Positions 1 to 8,096 of a stretch of DNA of 64,000 nt are shown in pieces. Under the pieces are notes generated by a model. The model saw nothing but the letters and a program-made list of their open reading frames with translations, made no database searches and had not been told where the DNA came from. Both the position numbers and the translations under genes were made by a program. Origin of the DNA: Chitinophagaceae bacterium (GTDB taxonomy: Bacteria; Bacteroidota; Bacteroidia; Chitinophagales; Chitinophagaceae); the NCBI GenBank assembly GCA_947488765.1, contig CANLAE010000010.1, positions 26,862 to 90,861 on the forward strand. Direction: 5' to 3'. Every line of letters starts with the position of its first letter. The stretch's first letter is position 1.

Positions 1-701
1 AGCATCACCTCAGCACTCATTACGGTTTTATGCAAGTAAACTTGCCAGTACATTTGTCTTCGTGCCACTAAAAACTTTTCAATACTGTAAATTCCTTTTT
101 CTTCTACCATCAACTCATCTTCATGTACTACCAGCATTTTTAAAATTCTATCATAACCAATCACACCTTCACTTACTCCCGTAAAAAAACTATCTCTTGT
201 TAAGTAATCCATTCTGTCAACATCCAATTGCCCACTGATTAATTGATGTAAAAATTTTCTTGGATACTTATCTGTAAAAATTTCAATTGCTAAATCAAGT
301 TGTCCACCCAAATCTTCATTCATCACCTGCATTATTTGCAAACTCAATGTTTCGTGATGTACACCGGATAAAAATTTATTTTCAAGTGCATGCGAGAACG
401 GACCATGACCTACATCATGCAGTAAAATACCTGCTTTCACAGCAACTTCTTCTTCTACAGAAATAACTGTGCCTTTATTTCTTAATTCAGTTACAGCCAA
501 ACACATCAGGTGATACGCTCCTAAAGAATGGTGGAGTCTTGTATGTACTGCGCCGGGATACACTAGATAAGCCAATGCCATTTGATGAATTCTTCGAAGT
601 CTTTGATAATAAGGATGTGCAACAATATCAAAAATCAAATCATCCGAAATAGTTATAAATCCGTATACTGGATCATTGATTATTTTTCTTTTTAAAGACA
701 T
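1..701 (-). CDS. HD-domain phosphohydrolase, C-terminus cut by window edge
   Basis: This reading frame starts at an ATG on the minus strand (699-701) and is still open at base 1, so only about 233 N-terminal residues are visible. It begins MSLKRKIINDPVYGF and contains the HD metal-binding signature LLHDVGHGPFSH near residue 105, preceded by a conserved histidine pair in TRLHHSLGAYH. This pattern is that of the COG1078 HD superfamily (YwfO-like), whose characterised members are dNTP triphosphohydrolases or related metal-dependent phosphohydrolases, acting in the cytoplasm. Substrate cannot be told from sequence. It is divergent from the cytochrome c peroxidase gene, with about 180 bases between them. 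The family assignment is firm; the exact activity is inference. Confidence 0.85.
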   Translation of the reverse strand, partial: MSLKRKIINDPVYGFITISDDLIFDIVAHPYYQRLRRIHQMALAYLVYPGAVHTRLHHSLGAYHLMCLAVTELRNKGTVISVEEEVAVKAGILLHDVGHGPFSHALENKFLSGVHHETLSLQIMQVMNEDLGGQLDLAIEIFTDKYPRKFLHQLISGQLDVDRMDYLTRDSFFTGVSEGVIGYDRILKMLVVHEDELMVEEKGIYSIEKFLVARRQMYWQVYLHKTVMSAEVM

Positions 702-834
702 TGTATAATTTTAAATAACAATAAAGATAAAGGGTTCTGTTGAAAGGTTAAAGCCATTAGCTTACTTAAAGCAACTGAGGACATCGTATTAACAATAGCA
801 CTTGAAATTTTTAATAATATCCATCGGTTAGAAT

Positions 835-842
835 TACATTTG
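835..842 (+). promoter_or_regulatory. Bacteroidota -7 element (TACATTTG) for the peroxidase gene
   Basis: TACATTTG is an exact match to the Bacteroidota sigma-ABfr -7 consensus TAnnTTTG and lies 39 bases before the ATG at 882. No good -33 TTTG is present 19 bases upstream, so the assignment rests on the -7 element and its position. Confidence 0.4.
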
Positions 843-881
843 CAATCAGATTAATTTGCTTGTTGCATAGAATCAAATACC

Positions 882-1832
882 ATGAAGAAATTGTTTTATA
901 CCGCTTTCCTATTGACCTTAATAATTGCCGGTTATGCATTTATTTCAACTACTCCTATAAATACAAGAGCAAAACTTGGAGAAAAATTATTTTTCGAAAA
1001 AATATTGTCCAAAGATTCTTCTGTAAGCTGTGCCAGTTGTCATAAACCTGACTTTGGTTTTGCAGATACAAGTGCATTTAGTTTGGGTATTCACAATCGT
1101 TTAACCAAACGCAATACACCAAGTGTATTGAACATGAAAAATAGACCTTACTTTTTTTGGGATGGAAGGGCTGAAAGCCTTGAAAAGCAAGCATTAATGC
1201 CAATTTCAAATCCCGATGAAATGGGGCTTCCAATACAAGAAGCTATTGAAAGATTGAATAAAAATGAAACTTACAAAAAATTATTCATTAACATATTTGG
1301 AACAAAACCAAATGCTAAAAACTTAGCTGCTGCATTTGCTGCATTTGAAAAAACTTTGGAAACGGGCGATAGCAAATTTGATTTGGCATTTGATAATAAA
1401 GGCAAACTGTCAGCACAGGAAGAACGAGGAAGGCAATTGTTTTTGAGTGATGAAACCCATTGTTTTGATTGCCATAAAAGAGAGGATTTTACAACGGATG
1501 AATTTAAAAATATTGGTTTATACGACAATGATCAATCAACAGATAAAGGGCGATTTGAAATTACAAAAGACAGCAGCGATTTAGGAAAATTCAAAATTCC
1601 GGGACTACGCAATATTGCCCTTACAGCACCTTACATGCATGATGGCAGGTTCAAAACTTTAGAAGAAGTTGTGGAGTATTACAACAATACAAGTGCATTC
1701 GTTAGCAATCCGATCAACATTGATGAAACAGTTGAAAAACCTATGGGATTAAGCAAGCAGGACAAAACAGATTTAGTCGCATTTTTGAAAACCCTTACAG
1801 GAAAAAAACAGGCTGCTAAAATTAAAAAATAA
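882..1832 (+). CDS. Di-haem cytochrome c peroxidase (MauG/CcpA family)
   Basis: This 316-residue protein would reduce hydrogen peroxide in the periplasm with electrons from c-type cytochromes. Two haem c attachment motifs are visible, CASCH at residues 50-54 and CFDCH at 194-198, the number and spacing expected for bacterial di-haem peroxidases. An N-terminal hydrophobic stretch at about residues 4-22 is a signal peptide or anchor. Other family landmarks include FFWDGRAESLEKQ near 91-103 and the GLRNIALTAPYMHDGR segment in the C-terminal domain. Its nearest downstream neighbour is a convergent small membrane protein 25 bases away. Some MauG-like members oxidise protein substrates instead of acting as detoxifying peroxidases, so the substrate is not settled. 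Confidence 0.9.
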   Translation: MKKLFYTAFLLTLIIAGYAFISTTPINTRAKLGEKLFFEKILSKDSSVSCASCHKPDFGFADTSAFSLGIHNRLTKRNTPSVLNMKNRPYFFWDGRAESLEKQALMPISNPDEMGLPIQEAIERLNKNETYKKLFINIFGTKPNAKNLAAAFAAFEKTLETGDSKFDLAFDNKGKLSAQEERGRQLFLSDETHCFDCHKREDFTTDEFKNIGLYDNDQSTDKGRFEITKDSSDLGKFKIPGLRNIALTAPYMHDGRFKTLEEVVEYYNNTSAFVSNPINIDETVEKPMGLSKQDKTDLVAFLKTLTGKKQAAKIKK

Positions 1833-1857
1833 CCGTTGCGGTAAATTAAAAGTAAAA

Positions 1858-2118
1858 TTATTTGTGTAAAGTATCAGTTGCCATTTCATGATGTGCAGCT
1901 GTATCTTTTGCTTCATGTGATGTTGCAGAATGAGCGTCACTTTTATGTTCTGCTGGCGCTTCTCCTACTGATTCATGCGTAGTACCTGAATGTGCATTCT
2001 TAGGTTCATAATTACCATGGCATTGCATAAATAACATTAAAATACAAAAAACAGTTGCAAAAGAAAGAAAAGCAGTAAGGGTAAATTTTTTTGTATCTCC
2101 TTCAAAATGTTGTGCCAT
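1858..2118 (-). CDS. Small His-rich single-span membrane protein, unknown function
   Basis: I do not recognise this 86-residue protein. It has a short polar N-terminus, one hydrophobic segment at about residues 12-32 ending in a cysteine (FMQCHGN), and a low-complexity tail rich in His, Ala, Glu, Asp and Thr carrying about ten histidines. The composition suggests a membrane-anchored tail that could bind metal, but this is inference only. It is convergent with the cytochrome c peroxidase and lies downstream of the M23 peptidase on the same strand, 84 bases away. It looks like a real gene: its frame is uninterrupted and no competing frame covers it. Confidence 0.6.
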   Translation of the reverse strand: MAQHFEGDTKKFTLTAFLSFATVFCILMLFMQCHGNYEPKNAHSGTTHESVGEAPAEHKSDAHSATSHEAKDTAAHHEMATDTLHK

Positions 2119-2202
2119 AGAATTTTATTTTTCGGTGTGAAGATAAAATAAACAGCGTTATTGAATATGATTTTTTCAAAAAAATTCTCAGGAATCATTT
2201 TA

Positions 2203-2934
2203 TTATTTCACAAAATGCATCATTTGTAAAATAATATCAGGGTTGGGACAATTCTGAGCATAATAATCTTGTTCGCTTAATTTACAAACTCCCGGGTAGT
2301 CTCCTTCTTTCATTTGCATATCAATAATAATTTGGAAATGAAGATGTGGAGGCCAATTACCATTTTCGAGAGGCTGTCCAAAATGTGCAATTAATTGACC
2401 CTTTTCAACAGACATTCCTCTCTTTATATGTTGCAAATCGGCCAATGCAAGATGTCCGTATAATGTATGAAAAATACAATCTTCCAGTTGATGCTGAAGA
2501 ATAATTGTAGCGCCATAATCTCCAAAATTATCATTGAATGCAAAGCTGTGAACAACTCCATCTAATGGCGCAAATACAGGTGTTCCGGCATTTCCCCAGA
2601 TATCAATACCTAAATGAAGTGTTCTTGGTTCCTCAATTTGCAGATCACCATTTATAGAATTTTTTGAAATAGTATTGCCAAAAATTTTACTTCGCTGGTA
2701 TAAACTTCTTTGTTCAAGATATCCTCCTATGCCCAATATAGCATTGTGATTTTGTAGTTCGGAATTGAGATGTTGAGAAAACTGTTCTGTATCCGAAATC
2801 AACTCTTTTGTTAGTTGCCCATTCTCCAATGAAAAATCCATTTGAACAATTGATTCATGTGTTGGATTAAAAGCAACAACTTTTGAAAATAGGAATTGAT
2901 GTTTTAGAATTGTTTCTTTGATATTTCCCATCAT
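2203..2934 (-). CDS. M23-family metallopeptidase without signal peptide
   Basis: This 243-residue protein carries a C-terminal LytM/peptidase M23 domain. The zinc-binding pattern is intact: H107 and D111 in HLGIDIWGN, H161 in YGHLAL, and H197/H199 in PPHLHFQ. M23 enzymes cut peptide cross-links in peptidoglycan. The N-terminal ~100 residues match no family I can name, and there is no hydrophobic signal sequence, so how it would reach the cell wall is unclear. Either Met1 or Met2 could be the start (ATGATG). It appears to be transcribed alone, divergent from the lipoprotein gene at 3044. Confidence 0.85.
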   Translation of the reverse strand: MMGNIKETILKHQFLFSKVVAFNPTHESIVQMDFSLENGQLTKELISDTEQFSQHLNSELQNHNAILGIGGYLEQRSLYQRSKIFGNTISKNSINGDLQIEEPRTLHLGIDIWGNAGTPVFAPLDGVVHSFAFNDNFGDYGATIILQHQLEDCIFHTLYGHLALADLQHIKRGMSVEKGQLIAHFGQPLENGNWPPHLHFQIIIDMQMKEGDYPGVCKLSEQDYYAQNCPNPDIILQMMHFVK

Positions 2935-3006
2935 GATACAAGATTAATTTAAAAATTGGATATTTACATCCAATTATTTCAAGTAATATAAAATCATAAC
3001 ACCTAA

Positions 3007-3036
3007 TTTATTTTATATTCATTAACAATAACTTTA
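3007..3036 (+). promoter_or_regulatory. Likely promoter TTTA-N18-TAACTTTA for the lipoprotein gene
   Basis: A TTTA at 3007-3010 is followed after 18 bases by TAACTTTA at 3029-3036, close to the Bacteroidota TTTG-N19-TAnnTTTG pattern. The -7 element ends only seven bases before the first ATG, so the mRNA leader would be nearly absent. Confidence 0.35.
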
Positions 3037-3043
3037 CAAAAAA

Positions 3044-3712
3044 ATGATGAAAAAAATTAAGTATTTACTGATAGCAGTTGCTTCAATTATTAGCAGTTGT
3101 AAAAAAAATGATTCTGGTTCTGGAACAACTACAGATACTTATTTACCATCAACTGTAGGCAGCAATTGGACCTATAAAATGGTAACTGCAGGCGGCACTC
3201 CCACAACGGGAACTTTTACAGTATCAAATAAAGATACAAGTGCTAATAACAGGACTTATAATGTTGTATCAGGCACTACAGGATCGAACCAATACTATTC
3301 AAAAAATGCAAATGATTATTTTACTTTGAGAGCTGTAGGCACCTCGGCTTTGGAATTATTAATCCTAAAAGATAACCTTGGTGTAAATGGCACTTGGAAT
3401 ACAAGTCAAGTTTTAAGTGGATTAGCCGGATTGCCGGCGGGAATTACATCAATAACAATTAATACTTCATATAAAATTGAAAGTAAGGGAGGTTCGAGAT
3501 TGGTAAATAATACAACATACAACAATGTAATAAAAGTTAGAGCCGATTTAGTTGCAGCAGTTCCTTTGGCAGGTAACTTAAACTTTGGCTTTTGCGAATT
3601 TTATTTTTCTAAGAATATTGGCATCATTGAAAGTAATATTCAAATTGCTAATACAACAGCCGGAGTAAATATTAATGAAGTTTATACCTTGCAATCGTAC
3701 ATTATTAAATAG
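3044..3712 (+). CDS. Putative lipoprotein, unknown function
   Basis: This 222-residue protein has a short lysine-rich N-terminus, a hydrophobic stretch and a lipobox-like ISSCKK, so Cys19 is the probable lipidation site and the protein would sit in the inner or outer membrane. The mature part is Ser/Thr/Asn/Gly-rich with alternating beta-strand character and no motif I recognise; a stretch around YLPSTVGSNWTYKM resembles the start of many Bacteroidota envelope beta proteins. ATG at 3044 and 3047 are adjacent, and the second (MKKIK) is an equally good start. Its 3' end overlaps the convergent cation efflux gene by eight bases. Confidence 0.65.
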   Translation: MMKKIKYLLIAVASIISSCKKNDSGSGTTTDTYLPSTVGSNWTYKMVTAGGTPTTGTFTVSNKDTSANNRTYNVVSGTTGSNQYYSKNANDYFTLRAVGTSALELLILKDNLGVNGTWNTSQVLSGLAGLPAGITSITINTSYKIESKGGSRLVNNTTYNNVIKVRADLVAAVPLAGNLNFGFCEFYFSKNIGIIESNIQIANTTAGVNINEVYTLQSYIIK

Positions 3713-4697
3713 TAGTAATCTGGTGTTTGGTATCTGATAAAATATTATCTAAAGTCCATTGTAAACGTTGTTGCAATGGACTTTTTCTTTCTGCACAATT
3801 TTGCTTGTCACAAATACTGCAGCTGAAAGGCAGACATGGATCCGTGTGTACAAAAAATTCAATGCTATCGCCAAAATTATTTTTAATCAAATCTGTAAGT
3901 GCATCAATTTCTAAATGGGCTTCATGAACATTTAAAAACCAGGGCACTGTCAAATGACAATCAATGTGAAGCAAACTACCGTATTTAATTACTCTTAGAT
4001 TATGCAAATCAACCCAGTTTTCATTTCTGTTGTTGTTTAATACCTGTACCATTTCATTCAATAATTCAATATCAGCTTCATCCATAATTCCTGCCAATGA
4101 TGAACGTAAAATTTTATACCCGTTGTAAATAATTAAAACTCCGGTAATCAATGCAATTACTTTATCGAGCCAATATAATTTTGTAACCAACATCAAAAAC
4201 AAACCTGCAACTATTGCCAAAGTTGAATAAGTATCTACTTGCAAATGTTTACCGTTTGCTCTCAATGCGAGTGAATTATTTTTCTTTCCAAGAGTGATAC
4301 AAAAATATCCGGCAATAAAATTGAGTACAGCAGTAAAAGCTATTAGCCAAATCCCTGCATCAAGTTTTTCAATTTTTTGTTCTTGAAAAAATGTTTCTAC
4401 AGATTGATAAATGATAAATAATCCGGCTGCTACAATCAACGTGCCTTCGACAGCAGCTGAAATAAATTCAGCCTTTCCGTGTCCATACGGATGGTCTGAA
4501 TCCTTTGGTTTTGCAGCAATGAATAAAGAATATAAACCAATGAAACCGGCAAGCATATTTACAATACTTTCCAACGCATCGGTAAGTATTGCCAATGAAT
4601 GGGTAAAATAATAGGCCATCATTTTTATGGCAAAAAGAACCACACCCAAAATGGTTACAAATAGTTGCAGTTTGAAGTTTTGTTTGGCGTATTGCAA
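3705..4697 (-). CDS. Cation diffusion facilitator (CDF) metal efflux transporter
   Basis: This 330-residue inner-membrane protein would export divalent metals such as zinc, iron or cobalt by proton exchange. Family marks are LTDALESIVNM in the second membrane segment, DHPYGHGKAEF after the third, and an HxxxD pair (HLQVD) in the fifth helix, all typical metal-site residues. The cytoplasmic C-terminal domain is followed by a cysteine-rich tail (CSICDKQNC). The only start near the expected N-terminus is TTG at 4695-4697, with an in-frame stop just upstream. It begins ten bases after the OsmC gene, so it is probably the last gene of the LptF/G-Sod-OsmC-CDF unit. Metal specificity cannot be read from sequence. 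Confidence 0.9.
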   Translation of the reverse strand: MQYAKQNFKLQLFVTILGVVLFAIKMMAYYFTHSLAILTDALESIVNMLAGFIGLYSLFIAAKPKDSDHPYGHGKAEFISAAVEGTLIVAAGLFIIYQSVETFFQEQKIEKLDAGIWLIAFTAVLNFIAGYFCITLGKKNNSLALRANGKHLQVDTYSTLAIVAGLFLMLVTKLYWLDKVIALITGVLIIYNGYKILRSSLAGIMDEADIELLNEMVQVLNNNRNENWVDLHNLRVIKYGSLLHIDCHLTVPWFLNVHEAHLEIDALTDLIKNNFGDSIEFFVHTDPCLPFSCSICDKQNCAERKSPLQQRLQWTLDNILSDTKHQITTI

Positions 4698-4707
4698 TAC
4701 AGGAAAT

Positions 4708-5118
4708 TTAAATCAGTTCAATTGTAAAAGTAATGTCGCAATGTTTTTTCAGCATGGCGCTTATTCCACAATATTTTTCATGAGAAAGATGAATTGCTTT
4801 TTCAACTTTCTCAGCATCTTCGGCTTTTGTATCAATGCTGTAAAGCATTTCAATGGATTTGAACACTTTTGGATGTTCAGCCGTTTGTTCAGCCGTTGCA
4901 CTTATGTATAACTTAGAATAAGTCACCCTCATTTTATCTATGATGCTCAATACATCAATCCCACTGCAAGCACACAATGCACCTAACATTACTTGTTTCG
5001 GGCTCATACCACTATCAATACTTCCTCCTTCTTTTGTTGTATCCAAACGAATCGTATGATTGTTGTCGCTTGTAACATCAAATGCCAAATCACTTACCCA
5101 GGTTGCAGTTGTTTTCAT
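4708..5118 (-). CDS. OsmC/Ohr-family peroxiredoxin-like protein
   Basis: This 136-residue cytoplasmic protein has the OsmC fold signature. Two redox cysteines are visible, C51 in LCACSGID and C117 in EKYCGIS, spaced as in OsmC/Ohr enzymes, which reduce organic hydroperoxides. The subgroup resembles the YhfA-like OsmC branch more than classical Ohr, so substrate preference is uncertain. It lies between superoxide dismutase (39 bases upstream) and the CDF transporter (10 bases downstream) on the same strand, which fits a shared oxidative/metal stress operon. Confidence 0.88.
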   Translation of the reverse strand: MKTTATWVSDLAFDVTSDNNHTIRLDTTKEGGSIDSGMSPKQVMLGALCACSGIDVLSIIDKMRVTYSKLYISATAEQTAEHPKVFKSIEMLYSIDTKAEDAEKVEKAIHLSHEKYCGISAMLKKHCDITFTIELI

Positions 5119-5157
5119 GTTAAAATTAAATTGGTAAAAAATTCTATTCTAAAAATA

Positions 5158-5904
5158 TTAAATCATTGCTTTATCAAATTGTTGCGATACAGAATTCCAA
5201 TTAATGATACCCAACCAATTGTTGATATAATCCGGACGTTTGTTTTGATATTTCAAATAATAGGCATGCTCCCAAACATCCAAAGCCAATATTGGCGTGC
5301 CTTTCACCTCAGCAATATCCATTAATGGATTATCTTGATTGGGTGTTGAACAAATTTTTAATTGTTTATCTGGTGTAACTATTAACCAAGCCCAACCACT
5401 ACCAAATCTTGTTTTACCTGCATCAGAAAATTGGGTTTTAAAGTTTTCATAAGAACCAAAATTTTTGACAATTGCTTCACTTAAATTACTACTTGGTTTT
5501 GACGTATTGCTGGGTAACATACATTGCCAGAAAAACTCATGGTTGTAATGTCCGCCAACATTGTTCCTCATTTTAGAAGAGTACTTTGATATGTTTTTTA
5601 AAATTTCTTCCAAAGTAATTTTTCCGGCAGATTTTATTTCAGCTGTTGCAGCTTCATTTAAATTTTTCAAATAAGCCGCTGCATGTTTGGAATAATGGAT
5701 TTCCATAGTTAATGCATCAACAAAAGGTTCTAAATCGTTATATGCATAAGGCAATGGTTGTTGTACAAAGAATTGCTCTGGCCCACTTCCTTTAGTTAAC
5801 TCATTTGCCAAGGCAGGAAGTACTGAAAATGATAAACCTGCTGCTACTGTTGCTTTTCCTGCATTAAGAATAAAATCTCTGCGAGAACTGTTGGTATTGT
5901 TCAT
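5158..5904 (-). CDS. Fe/Mn superoxide dismutase with Tat-type signal
   Basis: This 248-residue protein would convert superoxide to oxygen and hydrogen peroxide. The four metal ligands are present: H70, H122 (in NHEFFW), D209 and H213 (in DVWEHAYY). The N-terminus has a twin-arginine motif, SRRDFI at residues 7-12, followed by a hydrophobic stretch ending in ALA, so the folded enzyme is probably exported by Tat; most bacterial Fe/Mn dismutases are cytoplasmic and lack this. Family length without the leader is about 200 residues, which matches. It follows the LptF/G gene by 18 bases. Fe versus Mn use is not decided by the visible residues. Confidence 0.93.
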   Translation of the reverse strand: MNNTNSSRRDFILNAGKATVAAGLSFSVLPALANELTKGSGPEQFFVQQPLPYAYNDLEPFVDALTMEIHYSKHAAAYLKNLNEAATAEIKSAGKITLEEILKNISKYSSKMRNNVGGHYNHEFFWQCMLPSNTSKPSSNLSEAIVKNFGSYENFKTQFSDAGKTRFGSGWAWLIVTPDKQLKICSTPNQDNPLMDIAEVKGTPILALDVWEHAYYLKYQNKRPDYINNWLGIINWNSVSQQFDKAMI

Positions 5905-5922
5905 AAAATATTGGTTGAATAT

Positions 5923-7353
5923 TTATTTCTTGAAACTACTAAAAAGATTTCGTGTATTTCTAAAAATTCGGTAGTAATATTCTTTATTGAATAATTGAGA
6001 ATCTCTCATTGCCTTGTAAATTAAAAAAACACTGATAGGAATCATTATTAATGTGCTGAGCCACATGCCTTCAAATGCGTTGGTAATATATTCTTTCGCA
6101 AACTTTTCTCCAAACGTATTAAACAAATGAAAGAGTACAAAGAATGCAATTGAAAACACCAAAGGCATGCCTAGTCCGCCTTTTCTGATAATTGAACCAA
6201 GCGGAGCACCAATTAAAAACAAAACCAAACAAGCAGCACTTAATGTTAGTTTTCTATGCCATTCAATTTCATGGTATCGTAAAGACCTCATTTTATCTAC
6301 GTAATCATCAGCTATTATAGACGCTGAATTTCTAGCTCCACTGATTTGATTAATTGCCCGGTCATATACCATAACTTTTAAGGAATCTGGAATGATTTTA
6401 GCAAATGAATCTCTTTGCTTCAATGAAGCTTGATTAATTTTTGCCCAACCAGTATCTGCAAATTTTGCAAATGAAATTAAAGGTGTTACCTCTTTATTGT
6501 TTCTGACTAAAAAATTAGTATTTATTTTTTTTAATGAATCAAGTGTAGTGTTTAACTGACGAATAGTAAGCATTTTAGCATCATACTTAAAACTTGAATC
6601 TGCAGTTTGCATCATTTTAAAAGTACTTAAATCCAATACTTTTTTATACTCCTTAAAACCCATTCTGATATAATCAGTTTGTAAGGATTGATGTGGCCCC
6701 TTCTCTTCATATCTCCAACCATTACGCAAAATGAATTCTAAGAATTTTTTATCTTCAGTGATACGCATGATACCGCTGTCGGCAGTCATCATGTTATCTT
6801 GTAGTCCATATTTTTTTTCAAAAATGATAATATTTCTGATAGTGCTGTCGTCTTTTTCTTTTTTTCCAATCTTTATTGTAAAATTTTGAATTTGATTATA
6901 AAAAGTTCCTTCTTTAATATCAAATGCAGGTTTAGAAACGATGATATCATATTTTAAAGTTGCTAATTTTAATTGGGCAACAGGTATTATATTATTGGCA
7001 AACACGAAAGCAATACCTGTAATAAATACTGCAAAAAATATCAAAGGTTTTAAAAATCTCAAAAAAGAAATACCGGCAGATTTAATGGCAACCAATTCAA
7101 AGTTCTCACCTAAATTTCCAAGTGTCATGATCGATGAAAGTAGCATGGCTAATGGCAATGCAAGCGGAACAGCTGTAGCTGAAAAGAAAACAATTAATTT
7201 GATGATAGTTCCAAAATCTAACCCTTTACCCACCAAATCATCAATATACAACCAAAAAAATTGCATCACTAAAACAAAGAGCGAAATAAAAAACGTAGCA
7301 AAAAAAGGACCTATGAAGGAACGCAGTATAAGTATGTCTAGTTTTTTTATCAC
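5923..7353 (-). CDS. LptF/LptG-family lipopolysaccharide export permease
   Basis: This 476-residue inner-membrane protein belongs to the YjgP/YjgQ family, the permease part of the Lpt machine that extracts lipopolysaccharide from the inner membrane with the LptB ATPase. Three hydrophobic segments lie in the first ~125 residues, a long periplasmic domain follows, and three more membrane spans lie at about 370-450. It is longer than Escherichia coli LptF/G (about 360 residues) because of the periplasmic region, a common feature in Bacteroidota. The start is GTG at 7351-7353. It heads a minus-strand unit with superoxide dismutase, OsmC and CDF. Whether it is the LptF or the LptG partner cannot be told here. 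Confidence 0.88.
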   Translation of the reverse strand: MIKKLDILILRSFIGPFFATFFISLFVLVMQFFWLYIDDLVGKGLDFGTIIKLIVFFSATAVPLALPLAMLLSSIMTLGNLGENFELVAIKSAGISFLRFLKPLIFFAVFITGIAFVFANNIIPVAQLKLATLKYDIIVSKPAFDIKEGTFYNQIQNFTIKIGKKEKDDSTIRNIIIFEKKYGLQDNMMTADSGIMRITEDKKFLEFILRNGWRYEEKGPHQSLQTDYIRMGFKEYKKVLDLSTFKMMQTADSSFKYDAKMLTIRQLNTTLDSLKKINTNFLVRNNKEVTPLISFAKFADTGWAKINQASLKQRDSFAKIIPDSLKVMVYDRAINQISGARNSASIIADDYVDKMRSLRYHEIEWHRKLTLSAACLVLFLIGAPLGSIIRKGGLGMPLVFSIAFFVLFHLFNTFGEKFAKEYITNAFEGMWLSTLIMIPISVFLIYKAMRDSQLFNKEYYYRIFRNTRNLFSSFKK

Positions 7354-7408
7354 TTTGGCTTTTCTTTACTAATCCTATTATTACAATAGTAAATAGATTT
7401 TAAATATT

Positions 7409-7984
7409 ATGGCAAATGTAAAACTTTCAGCTGCAGAAATTGACTTGGTAAAAAATAGTCATTTTATTTTAACAAAAAATAAAATTATCAACTATGTGTA
7501 TGAACTCTTTGGAAGACTTACAAATAAGTATATCTATGAGTTAGAAGTAAATAATAATATTCCGAAAGAAGTACTTTCTGTTTCACCAAAAATTTCAAGA
7601 GGAGAAAACTTAGAAGGTTTGCCATGGGTAATACTAGATTGTCCGAGATTTTTCAATCAGAAAGATGTATTTGCAATAAGAACTTTATTTTGGTGGGGGA
7701 ATTTTTTCAGTATCACATTACATCTGAAAGGGAAATATTGTAATAACAAAATCACACAAGCATTTGCAAAAGATTGGAGCATATGTATCAATGAGGATGA
7801 ATGGAGAAATGATTTTGAAACAGATAATTATAAAGCATTGTCTGATTGCACAAGTACAATAATAGAAAATTTAAAATTTATTAAAATAGCAAAAAGATTT
7901 TCATTGGATAATTGGGAAAATGCCGAATTAATTTTAATGAAAGAATTAAAAGAAATCAATACAGTAATTAAAAATAATAGCTGA
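7409..7984 (+). CDS. Hypothetical protein, about 190 residues
   Basis: I do not recognise a functional family. The protein is soluble, Lys/Asn/Ile-rich, with a central region containing conserved-looking tryptophans (LPWVILDCPRFF, FWWGNFFSITLHLKG) and an acidic C-terminal half predicted to be helical. There is no signal peptide or membrane segment. It is divergent from the LptF/G gene with 55 bases between start codons, and precedes the VPS10-like gene on the same strand by 112 bases. Codon use is like its neighbours, so it is not obviously foreign. Confidence 0.65.
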   Translation: MANVKLSAAEIDLVKNSHFILTKNKIINYVYELFGRLTNKYIYELEVNNNIPKEVLSVSPKISRGENLEGLPWVILDCPRFFNQKDVFAIRTLFWWGNFFSITLHLKGKYCNNKITQAFAKDWSICINEDEWRNDFETDNYKALSDCTSTIIENLKFIKIAKRFSLDNWENAELILMKELKEINTVIKNNS

Positions 7985-8096
7985 TCAAAATATTAAGCAG
8001 TAAATAATTTTACTAGTTCATACAAATCAATAAACTTTACAGTTGAATTTTATTTTTTAGTTTCTAATACTATCTTTTCAATTTAATATCTATTTC

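Noticed and set aside
4627..4911. 94-residue plus-strand ORF across the CDF/OsmC junction
   Set aside because: It lies opposite two strongly supported genes and shows no family feature; its codon pattern is that of an antisense frame.
4993..5325. 110-residue plus-strand ORF opposite OsmC and superoxide dismutase
   Set aside because: Fully antisense to two well-supported genes, no recognisable domain.
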